Of a stretch of 64,000 bases of DNA, positions 23,073 to 30,543 are shown piece by piece. The first letter of the stretch is position 1; each line of letters begins with the position of its first letter. A program made the position numbers and the translations under genes. The DNA is taken from positions 42,713-106,712 of the forward strand of contig JJOH01000094.1 in the NCBI GenBank assembly GCA_000696115.1, read 5' to 3'. The notes beneath the pieces are model-generated. The model ran no database searches, was not told the DNA's origin, and saw nothing but the letters and a program-made list of their open reading frames with translations. Source of the DNA: Streptomyces olindensis (GTDB lineage: Bacteria > Actinomycetota > Actinomycetes > Streptomycetales > Streptomycetaceae).

Positions 23073-24380
23073 AGGACGTCCGGCATCGGCTGAGGGGTGC
23101 TCGGCATCGGCGGAGGGGCGTTCGACGACGCCCTTCGCCACCGGTGTGGTCCTGCGGCGCAGATTGCGCACGTCCGGGACGCACAGCACGGCCGCCGTGA
23201 CCAGGACCACCAGGCCGGCACAGCCCCACAGGGCCGCCGTACGGCCGAAGGCGTCCTCCGCCGGGCCGGCCGCCGCCGTGGCGAGGGGGACGAACGCCAC
23301 GGAGCCGAACCAGTCGTAGGCCGAGACGCGGGAGAGCTTGGCCTCGGGGATCTCCTGGTGCAGGGCCGTCATCCAGGAGACGCCGAACACCTCGATCGTC
23401 GCCCCCGCCACGAACATCACCGCGCACAGGGCGCCGATCGGCACCGGGACGGCGAGCGCGGCCGAGGGCAGGGCCAGCGGGAACACGCAGAGGGTGCCCG
23501 CCAGGAGCAGGCGGCGGGGCTTCCAGCGGGTCATCAGCACGGCCCCGGCGACCGTGCCCGCCCCGAACGCGCCCAGGGCGAGACCCCAGGGGCCCGCGCC
23601 GCCGAGGTGGTCGCGTGCCACGAGCGGGCCGTACACGGCGTCGGCGGCGGCGACCACCGCGTTGGCGATGGAGAACTGGACGACGATGCCCCACAGCCAC
23701 GGGCGGCCGGCGAACTCCCGCCAGCCGTCCCGCAGGTCGGCGAGCAGGCCGCCGCCCGGTGCCCGGGGCGGGATGTGGCCGACGTCGAGGAAGGCCCGCA
23801 GCGCACCGGCGACCGCGAAGGCCGCCGCGTCAGCGGCGAGCACCCAGCCGGGTCCGAGCGCGGCGACCAGGGCACCGCCGAGCGCGGCACCGCCCAGGGC
23901 CGCGCCCTGCATCGCCATCCGGAACACCGCGAACGCGCGGCCCGCCTGCTCGCCCTCGACCGAGGACATCAGCATGCCCTCGGCGGCCGGGCCGAAGAAG
24001 GCCTGGCCGGTGCCGCCGAGGGCGGAGAGGAGCATCATCTGCCACAGCAGGGGCTCCCCGGCCAGCACGAGCACGGCGAAGGCGGCCTGCGAGAGGCAGT
24101 TCAGGACGTTGGCCGCGACCATCACGTGGTGCCGCGGCAGCCGGTCCGCCACCGCCCCGCCGATCAGCAGGAACAGCACCAGCGGGACCGTCCGCGCCGC
24201 CGCCACCAGACCGACGTCGCCGCCGTCACCGCCCGCCTCGAGCACGGCGAACGCCGACGCGACCAGGGCGCCCTGGCTGCCCAGGCTGGTCACGACCGCG
24301 GCGGCGGTCAGCAGGGAGTAGTTGCGGCCCGCCCAGGCGGGTCTGCGGGGGCTCCGGGTGGAGGCGGTGCGGGATGTCAC
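23034..24380 (-). CDS. MFS transporter (multidrug efflux type) with repeat tail
   Basis: From GTG 24380 the 448-residue protein has a basic N-terminus (VTSRTASTRSPRRPAWAGRN) and about twelve hydrophobic segments. LLIGGAVADRLPRHHVMVAA is motif A. The C-terminus ends in a degenerate octapeptide repeat (ERPSADAEHPSADAGRPSAD), encoded by 24-bp near-repeats that look slippage-prone. A longer frame to 24554 would run into the upstream gene. Substrate unknown; similar to enterobactin-exporter-like (EntS) MFS pumps. Confidence 0.85.
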   Translation of the reverse strand: MTSRTASTRSPRRPAWAGRNYSLLTAAAVVTSLGSQGALVASAFAVLEAGGDGGDVGLVAAARTVPLVLFLLIGGAVADRLPRHHVMVAANVLNCLSQAAFAVLVLAGEPLLWQMMLLSALGGTGQAFFGPAAEGMLMSSVEGEQAGRAFAVFRMAMQGAALGGAALGGALVAALGPGWVLAADAAAFAVAGALRAFLDVGHIPPRAPGGGLLADLRDGWREFAGRPWLWGIVVQFSIANAVVAAADAVYGPLVARDHLGGAGPWGLALGAFGAGTVAGAVLMTRWKPRRLLLAGTLCVFPLALPSAALAVPVPIGALCAVMFVAGATIEVFGVSWMTALHQEIPEAKLSRVSAYDWFGSVAFVPLATAAAGPAEDAFGRTAALWGCAGLVVLVTAAVLCVPDVRNLRRRTTPVAKGVVERPSADAEHPSADAGRPSADAERPVGGLG

Positions 24381-24448
24381 CGGCCGACTATCGCCGCCGA
24401 GGCCCCGTCCTGCCAAACCATTTCGACCGGCCCCGCCGCCCTGCCGCA

Positions 24449-25471
24449 TCAGCCGCCGGTCGGCTCCCCGTGCAGCCGGACCGTGCTGAGGATCTTCAGG
24501 ATGGTCTCCTTGGGCACTTCCTCCTTGACGCCCTTGGCGCCGAAGAAGCTCCACGCGACGAAGTCACCGGCCGAGTTCTTGAAGCCGAAGGTGACCGCCT
24601 TGCCGTCGCTCGCGCACTTGCCCTTGTCGGGCGTGTTCTCCGACCAGGCCCACGCGACACTGCCCTTCACACCCGAGGCGGTGGTGTAGGGCTTGGCCTT
24701 GTCGTCGGTCTTCACGCTCTTCTTGTCGGGCTGCGTGTACCCGCCGTACACCCACCAGGCCACCTGGTTGACCGCGACCTCGTCGGTGTTCTTGGCGCCG
24801 TCGGCGCCCTTGGTGCCCGCGCCGGCCAGGGCCTCGCTCTCGGTCCTGCCGTCCTTGTCGTCGTCGCTCGTGCACCACTTGGACTTGTAGAACGCCGGTG
24901 CCGACATGAGGATGAGCGGCTTGCCGTCGTCGGACTTCTCGTCCTCGAAGAAGACCGACGACTTCGGGGACGCCACCTCCCAGTCCGCCGGGACGTCGAA
25001 GGCCGTGCCCCACTTGGGGTTGATGACGACCTTCCATCCCTTGACCGTGGGCTGCTCCTCCTCGCCGCCGCGGGGGTTGTCGCCGGTGGCGGGTGCGCTC
25101 GGCTCCGGGGCCGAGGGGCTCGCCGACGCCTTGCCGTTCTCGCTGCCGCCGTCCGCGGTGTCGTCCTTGTCCCCGCCCAGCACCAGGAAGCCCGTGACAC
25201 CGGCCGCCACGACCACCGCGGTGGCGGCGACGATCGCGACCAGCTTCGTCCGGTTGCCGCCGCCACCGCCCTGCGGGGGCTGCGGCGCGCCGGCCGGGGC
25301 GGGGGCGCCCCACTGCGGCTGCGGGGGCTGCGGCGGTTGCTGCCCATAGGGGTTGGGCTGCTGGTACCCCGGCTGCTGATACGGATTCGGCTGCTGGTAC
25401 CCCGGCTGCTGGTACGGGTTGTTCGCTTGCGGGTTCTGCTCGCCCCCGGGCGGCTGCTGTCCTGGCCACAT
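24449..25471 (-). CDS. Membrane-anchored protein with Gln/Pro/Tyr-rich repeat and extracellular domain (DUF8017-like)
   Basis: The 340-residue protein starts MWPGQQPPGGEQNPQANNPY and has a cytoplasmic Pro-Gln-Tyr repeat (two copies of YQQPGYQQPNP, about 20-41), then one membrane segment (KLVAIVAATAVVVAAGVTGF, about 76-95). An acidic Ser/Pro linker leads to an exported domain (WKVVINPKWGTAFDVPADWE...) with two cysteines (KWCTSD, KCASDG). No lipobox. I associate this layout with streptomycete proteins of unknown function; a cell-envelope role is inferred only from topology. Confidence 0.75.
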   Translation of the reverse strand: MWPGQQPPGGEQNPQANNPYQQPGYQQPNPYQQPGYQQPNPYGQQPPQPPQPQWGAPAPAGAPQPPQGGGGGNRTKLVAIVAATAVVVAAGVTGFLVLGGDKDDTADGGSENGKASASPSAPEPSAPATGDNPRGGEEEQPTVKGWKVVINPKWGTAFDVPADWEVASPKSSVFFEDEKSDDGKPLILMSAPAFYKSKWCTSDDDKDGRTESEALAGAGTKGADGAKNTDEVAVNQVAWWVYGGYTQPDKKSVKTDDKAKPYTTASGVKGSVAWAWSENTPDKGKCASDGKAVTFGFKNSAGDFVAWSFFGAKGVKEEVPKETILKILSTVRLHGEPTGG

Positions 25472-25612
25472 GGGCAGCAACCCTAGCCGCGCCTCGGACA
25501 CGATTCGGTCACCGCCCGTGGACGGGGAGGTAGCAACACGGGGACGGACGGGGGCGGACCGGTGCGCGGCGGGCCGGTGCGGCGGTCGTCACACGGCCTG
25601 GTCAGCCCTCTC

Positions 25613-25624
25613 TACTCGTGAGTA
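25613..25624. promoter_or_regulatory. Short palindrome upstream of the DUF4442 gene
   Basis: TACTC-GT-GAGTA is a perfect 12-bp palindrome ending 10 nt before the DUF4442 ATG. The position could mean operator or a chance overlap with the -10 region; the half-site resembles those of TetR regulators of acyl-CoA genes (recollection). Confidence 0.35.
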
Positions 25625-25634
25625 ACATGCGGCC

Positions 25635-26087
25635 ATGAGCGCAGACCAGATGTCCATCGGCGAGATGCTCGCCGCCACGGTGCCCATGGCCCGGACCCTG
25701 AACCTCGAGTTCCTCGAGACCACGCCGGAGCGTGCCGTGGTGTCGCTGCCGGACCAGAGCGAGTACCACAACCACGTGGGCGGTCCGCACGCCGGTGCGA
25801 TGTTCACGCTCGGCGAGTCCGCGAGCGGGGCGATCGTGCTCGCCGCGTTCGGGGACCAGCTCTCGCGTGCCGTGCCGCTCGCCGTCAGCGCCGAGATCTC
25901 CTACAAGAAGCTGGCGATGGGCGCCGTCACCGCCACCGCCACCCTCGGCCGCCCGGCCGCCGAGGTCGTCGCTGAACTGGACGCCGGTGAGCGGCCGGAG
26001 TTCCCGGTGGCCGTCGCCATCCAGCGCGCCGACGGTGCCGTGACCGGCGAGATGACCGTGGTGTGGACCCTGCGCCCCAACGGCTGA
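25635..26087 (+). CDS. DUF4442 hotdog-fold (thioesterase-like) protein
   Basis: The 150-residue protein MSADQMSIGEMLAATVPMAR... has the hotdog pattern: RAVVSLPDQSEYHNHVGGPH followed by AGAMFTLGESASGAIV, where the His/Gly/Glu arrangement resembles the PaaI-type acyl-CoA thioesterase site, then AEISYKKLAMGAVTATATL. It likely acts on or binds an acyl-thioester. The gene is isolated, with a palindrome just upstream and a hairpin just downstream. Confidence 0.82.
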   Translation: MSADQMSIGEMLAATVPMARTLNLEFLETTPERAVVSLPDQSEYHNHVGGPHAGAMFTLGESASGAIVLAAFGDQLSRAVPLAVSAEISYKKLAMGAVTATATLGRPAAEVVAELDAGERPEFPVAVAIQRADGAVTGEMTVVWTLRPNG

Positions 26088-26107
26088 TCCGCCGGCGCGG
26101 ACACGGG

Positions 26108-26128
26108 GCCCCGGCCGGATGCCGGGGC
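26108..26128. terminator. Convergent-gene terminator
   Basis: GCCCCGGC (26108-26115) and GCCGGGGC (26121-26128) form an 8-bp GC stem with a 5-nt loop, followed by TTCT. It lies between the DUF4442 stop and the galU stop and may serve both strands. Confidence 0.65.
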
Positions 26129-26138
26129 TTCTCGCGTC

Positions 26139-27113
26139 TCAGGCCGCGATGTCCCGCCGTGCGGGCCGCGCGTCGTCCAGCCCGGCGACGAACTCCCTGA
26201 GCCAGGCCGTGAACTCCGGCCCCAGGTCGGGCCGTTCGCAGGTCAGCCGGACCACCGTGCGCAGGTAGTCGGCCTTGTCGCCAGTGTCGTAGCGCCGCCC
26301 CTCGAAGACGACCCCGTGCACCGTGCCGCCCGCGGCCAGTTCCTGAAGGGCGTCGGTCAGCTGGATCTCGCCGCCCCGGCCCGGCGGGATGCGCTCCAGG
26401 ACGCCGAAGACGCCCGGGTCGAGGACGTAGCGCCCGATGACGGCGTAGCGGCTGGGCGCGCTGTGCGGGGCGGGCTTCTCGACCAGGCCGGTGACGCGGA
26501 CGACGTCCTCCTCGCCGGTCGGCTCGACGGCGGCGCAGCCGTAGAGGTGGATCTGCTCCGGCGGGACCTCCATCAGCGCGACCACGCTGCCGCCCCGGCC
26601 GTCGCGGACATCGAGCATGCGGCTGAGCAGAGCCTCGCGTTGGTCGATCAGGTCGTCGCCGAGGAGGACCGCGAAGGGCTCGTCGCCGACGTGCCGGCGG
26701 GCGCACAGCACGGCGTGGCCGAGGCCGAGCGGGTCGCCCTGCCGGATGTGGTGGATGCTCGCCAGCCGCGCCGGGTCGCGCACCGCGTCCAGCCGCACGG
26801 TGTCGCCCTTGGTCGCGAGGGCCTGCTCCAGTTCGAAGGCGTGGTCGAAGTGGTCCTCGATGGCCCGCTTGTGCCGGCCCGTGACCATCAGGACGTCGTC
26901 GAGTCCCGCGGCCGCCGCCTCCTCGACGACGTACTGGATGGCCGGCTTGTCGACGACCGGCAGCATCTCCTTGGGGGTCGCCTTCGTGGCGGGCAGGAAG
27001 CGGGTGCCGAGACCGGCGGCCGGGACGACCGCCTTGCGCACGCGGCGAGTGGGGGCGGCGGGGGCGTCGGGGGCGGAGGAGTCGGAAGGGTGGGGGGCGC
27101 TCATGCGGCTCAT
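26139..27113 (-). CDS. galU: UTP-glucose-1-phosphate uridylyltransferase
   Basis: The 324-residue enzyme makes UDP-glucose for cell-envelope glycans. VRKAVVPAAGLGTRFLPATK then ATPKEMLPVVDKPAIQYVVE is the nucleotidyltransferase signature, VLLGDDLID the metal-binding Asp region, GLVEKP the conserved Glu-Lys, and GRRYDTGDKADYLRTVVR the C-terminal motif. A Ser/Ala/Pro-rich extension of about 30 residues precedes the core. ATG 27113 is used; ATG 27104 gives MSAPHPS and is equally possible. No Shine-Dalgarno favours either. Confidence 0.92.
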   Translation of the reverse strand: MSRMSAPHPSDSSAPDAPAAPTRRVRKAVVPAAGLGTRFLPATKATPKEMLPVVDKPAIQYVVEEAAAAGLDDVLMVTGRHKRAIEDHFDHAFELEQALATKGDTVRLDAVRDPARLASIHHIRQGDPLGLGHAVLCARRHVGDEPFAVLLGDDLIDQREALLSRMLDVRDGRGGSVVALMEVPPEQIHLYGCAAVEPTGEEDVVRVTGLVEKPAPHSAPSRYAVIGRYVLDPGVFGVLERIPPGRGGEIQLTDALQELAAGGTVHGVVFEGRRYDTGDKADYLRTVVRLTCERPDLGPEFTAWLREFVAGLDDARPARRDIAA

Positions 27114-27455
27114 GCTGACGCGCGGAGATGAGAGCGCGCCGAGAGGCGCCTGGGAGAGCGCTGTGGAGTGGGAGATTTCGTGGACCAACCGTCCTCGCGT
27201 GCACACAACTCGACGCTCTGACCGGCGGCGTTATCGAAAGCCGGTACGGATACCGGCGGTAACATATTTGAATTCGCCGCGTTTTGAACTCGGGTCATCC
27301 GAACTCCTTGTTACCTGTGAGTCGTATGTGCGAAAGTGAGCCGCCTCACAGCCAAGTCCGCAGCTGACGCGGCAGAGGTATGCACCAATCACGCACCTGC
27401 TTTCCGACGGACGCGCAATTCGCATGCCGTCCTGCGGCTGGAAGGAAATGGTTCC
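27114..27455. other. AT-richer gene-free stretch between galU and the ricin-domain gene
   Basis: No convincing gene is found. It contains a CCGGTA-N4-TACCGG inverted repeat at 27241-27256 and an unusually AT-rich piece (AACATATTTGAATTCGCCGC) at about 27261-27280, which probably holds the divergent promoters. The right end carries the AAGGAA ribosome-binding site (27442-27447) of the next gene. Confidence 0.4.
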
Positions 27456-29276
27456 GTGCAACCCCCTTACCCCCCACGCCCGCCGTACCCGCCGCGCCCC
27501 GGAGCGAGGCCCGCGGAGTCCGACCGCAATCTCCTCGCCCGGTTGGGTGAGCCCGGTGAAGGCCCGCGTGCCGTCGCGCTGTTACTGGCGCGGCACTGGC
27601 GGGCGGTCTACGAGTACGCCGTCATCTGTCTGGCCTCCTCGGCGGATTCGGCGTCGATGGCGGCCGCCGCCGCGTTCCGCCGGGAACTCGCCCTGCCGGG
27701 CGGCGGCGCCCTGCGCCCGCGCCTGCTCGCGGCCGTGCGGGACACGGTCGGGGAGTGGGCGGCCGACGACGGCATTTCCGGAGTGCTGCCGGAACTCCGC
27801 AAAACCGTCGGCGCCCGCGGTCTGCGCGCCGCCCGGTCCGTGACACCCGAAAGGCGGCGCCTCGCCGAGCGCGCATTCCGGGCCCTTCCGGGGGCATCCC
27901 AATGCCTGCTCTGGCACACGGAGGTGGAGGCCGAGCCCCTATCCGTACCGGCCGGTCTGCTGGGGGTGGACACCGGGACCGCGTCGGCCGCGCTGGAGCA
28001 GGCCCGTGAGCAATTCCGGGCGGGCTGCGTGCGGGCGCACCGGGAACTCGCGCCGACGCGGGAATGCCGCTACTACAACCGCCTGCTGGACGTTCCGATG
28101 CGCCGCGGCGGGGCCTTGCTGACGGATGTGCAACGCCATCTCATGGCGTGCCGCTACTGCCGGCACGCCGCCGAACAACTCAGCCATTTCGAGGGCGGTT
28201 TGGAGGATCTGCTCGTCGAGACCGTGCTCGGCTGGGGCGCCCGCCGCTACCTCACGTCACGGCCCGGCCGCGGCGGGGGCCAGGCCGCCCTGCCGGCCGG
28301 GGGCCGCCATCGGCTCCGGCCCCGCGCCCTGCCGGCGGGCGGGCGCCCCGGGACGCCGAGACGTCACACGAAGGCGCTGGCCGCCGCGATCGGGGTGACC
28401 TCCCTCGTCCTGCTCGCGACACTGCTCGCCGCCCGGGGCTGGTCCGAGGAGGGCGGTACGGCCGGCCCCCGGGCCACCTGGGGAGCGGTCAGCGGCCACT
28501 CGGTCGACCCCGACACCGGGGGCTCCTCGTCCGCGGAGCCGTCCTCGGCCGCCGCCCCCTCGGCCGCCTCCGCGGGCGGCCCCGCCGAAGTGGCCCGGGG
28601 GCGGCTGCGCAACCTCGACGCCGGGCTGTGCCTCGACGTCCGGGGCGGCCGGGGCCGGGCCGACGCGCCTCTCGTGCTGGCCACCTGCTCCGCGGGGTCC
28701 CCGCAGTGGTCGTACCAGGACGACGGTCTGCTGCGCAGCGCCGCCGATCCCACCCGCTGCCTCGACTCCGACCCGGCCGAGGGCTCGGTCGTCCTGGCCG
28801 GCTGCCTGGTGCACGCCGGCGTCGTGCGCTACGACCTGACCGTGCGCGGCGAACTCCTGCCCCGCGCCGGCAAGGGGCTGGCCGTCGCCCCCGGCAAGGG
28901 CCGCGGCGTGATCGTCACCGGGCGCGACGGCTCCGCCGCCCAACGCTGGGCGCTGGAACCGTTGATCGCCCCCGAGGACAAAGGACCCTCCCGGGAGAAC
29001 CGCGCCCAGGACGCCCCGAGGGAGAGCCGTCAGGAGAAGAGCCACCCGTACGGGGACGCCCCGCCCGCGCGGCGTCCCGAGCCGCCGCGGACCACGTCCG
29101 AGGATCGCGCGCCCGAGCGGCACGGGACGCGGTTCGCGCAGGTGGGATGCTGCGGGGCGACGGGGCCGGAGCCGGGCCCCGACGCCGGGGGTACGTCCGG
29201 CACCGGCGTGCTCCGTTCCGTACGCGCAGGCGTGACCGATGCCGTGACGGCACTGCACTCGGCCGTGGGGCCGTAG
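27456..29276 (+). CDS. Sigma-like / zinc-finger / single-TM / ricin-B fusion protein
   Basis: GTG 27456 follows AAGGAA by 8 nt. The 606-residue protein has a Pro-Tyr repeat (1-18); an alpha-helical region (about 25-190) resembling sigma-70 regions 2 and 4 (ARHWRAVYEYAVICLASSAD; ALPGASQCLLWHTEVEAEPL); and a zf-HC2-like motif with Cys204, His228, Cys232 and Cys235 (HLMACRYC). One membrane helix (about 307-327) follows, then a beta-trefoil ricin-B domain (about 381-502) with QW/QRW motifs and cysteines, and a disordered tail. This couples intracellular anti-sigma/sigma-like parts to an extracellular carbohydrate-binding domain. Orientation N-in/C-out is inferred. Confidence 0.8.
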   Translation: MQPPYPPRPPYPPRPGARPAESDRNLLARLGEPGEGPRAVALLLARHWRAVYEYAVICLASSADSASMAAAAAFRRELALPGGGALRPRLLAAVRDTVGEWAADDGISGVLPELRKTVGARGLRAARSVTPERRRLAERAFRALPGASQCLLWHTEVEAEPLSVPAGLLGVDTGTASAALEQAREQFRAGCVRAHRELAPTRECRYYNRLLDVPMRRGGALLTDVQRHLMACRYCRHAAEQLSHFEGGLEDLLVETVLGWGARRYLTSRPGRGGGQAALPAGGRHRLRPRALPAGGRPGTPRRHTKALAAAIGVTSLVLLATLLAARGWSEEGGTAGPRATWGAVSGHSVDPDTGGSSSAEPSSAAAPSAASAGGPAEVARGRLRNLDAGLCLDVRGGRGRADAPLVLATCSAGSPQWSYQDDGLLRSAADPTRCLDSDPAEGSVVLAGCLVHAGVVRYDLTVRGELLPRAGKGLAVAPGKGRGVIVTGRDGSAAQRWALEPLIAPEDKGPSRENRAQDAPRESRQEKSHPYGDAPPARRPEPPRTTSEDRAPERHGTRFAQVGCCGATGPEPGPDAGGTSGTGVLRSVRAGVTDAVTALHSAVGP

Positions 29277-29441
29277 GGCGGGTGGGGGTGTGTGCCAGGG
29301 GCAGGTCGGCGGGGGGAGAGGGTGCGCGCCGGGATCAGGCCCGGCGGCGTCCCGCCGGACGGCCCGCCCCGGCGGCTCGGGTGACTAACCGGGCCCGGTC
29401 CACGTCACTCCCCTGCGGCGGGGCCGATCCCGGACTCCCGC

Positions 29442-30373
29442 CAGCTCACCAGGGGGGCGCACCGGCTGACGATCACCGCCCGGGGCGGGGACACCGGCTC
29501 CCTGTTCCGGCTGCGCCGCATCACCGCAGCGACCCGGGCCGACGACGTCGCCGAGGCCGTACGGGCGGCCGGCTCCGCCCGGGACGTCGTCCTCTTCGCC
29601 TACGAGGACGCCATCGAGGGCCAGGACCGCACGACCATCGCCCTCCCCGGCAACCAGGAGCGGCTGATCGAGGCCGTGACGGCGGCCAACCCGCGCACCA
29701 CCGTCGTCCTGAAAACACCTCGTCGGCCATGTCGATGCCGTGGCTGGAGCGCACCGGGGCCGTGCTCCATATGTACTACCCGGGCCAGGAGGGCGCCGCC
29801 GCCACCGCCGCCGTCCTGTACGGGGACCGCGACCCCGGCGGCCGCCCCACCCAGAGCTTCCCGGCCGACGACGACCACCACCCCGTGGCCGGCGACCCGC
29901 GCCGCTACCCGGGCGTCGACGGCACCGAGACCTACGCGGAGGGCGTCCGCGTCGGCCACCGCTGGTACGACGCCGAGGGCGTGCGGCCGCTGTTCCCCTT
30001 CGGCCACGGACTGTCGTACACCTCCTTCGCCTACGCGGATCCGGACGCGCGCTGGACGGGCGACGGCGTCGACGTCGCCTTCACGGTCCGCAACACCGGG
30101 CGCCGCGACGGCGTGGACGTGCCGCAGGTGTACGCGGGGCCCTCCCCGGACCTCCCGCTCGACCAGCCCGTACGCGTGCTGGCCGGGTACCGGCGGCTCG
30201 CGCTGCGGGCGGGGGAGGAGCGGCGCGTCGGCGTCCGCGTCGAGCCGCGCACCCTGTCCTCCTGGGACGCCGGGGTCCACGACTGGGTGCTCGGCACGGG
30301 AGTGCGCACCCTGTGGATCGGGGCGTCGTCACGGGACCTGCGGCTGCGCACGAGCGTACGGGTGGGCGGCTGA
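29442..30373 (+). pseudogene. Glycoside hydrolase family 3 remnant (C-terminal half, frameshifted)
   Basis: Frame 29442 onwards gives QLTRGAHRLTITARGGDTGS, then RLRRITAATRADDVAEAVRA and RTTIALPGNQERLIEAVTAA, the PA14-insert and second domain of a GH3 beta-glucosidase. At about 29712 CTGAAAACACC stands where CTGAACACC is expected; two extra bases move the frame, and the rest (TSSAMSMPWLERTGAVLHMY ... LFPFGHGLSYTSF ... fibronectin-III-like domain) continues to 30373. The entire N-terminal barrel with the nucleophile is missing upstream, where only unrelated sequence and a stop at 29382 are found. This is a dead gene. Confidence 0.85.
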
Positions 30374-30403
30374 CCCGGCGTGCACCGAACAGCCGCGCGG
30401 CGC

Positions 30404-30478
30404 ATGGCCGAGAGACGCGTGGCCGAGAGGCGCCTGGCCGAGAGGCGCCTGGCCGAGAGGCGCCTGGCCGAGAGGCGC
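30404..30478. repeat. Tandem 15-bp repeat, five units
   Basis: Five direct copies of a 15-bp unit, NTGGCCGAGAGRCGC (ATG, GTG, then three identical CTG copies), run head to tail, with a partial sixth. The array lies 66 nt upstream of the phosphoketolase ATG and just after the dead GH3 gene. In one frame it encodes AERRL repeats, but no supported gene uses it. Confidence 0.9.
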
Positions 30479-30543
30479 CTGGCATCGAACCGGAACAGAC
30501 TGGTACTCCTCCTGAGGCCGTCGCAGAACCCAGGGAGTCAGCC

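Noticed and set aside
28064..30373. 769-codon frame that could be taken as an intact GH3-like gene
   Set aside because: Only the part after about 29712 encodes GH3 sequence; before that the GH3 text is in a different frame and the remainder is a shadow of the ricin-domain gene.
30404..30478. CRISPR array
   Set aside because: 15-bp units are directly tandem with no spacers and no cas genes nearby; simple minisatellite.
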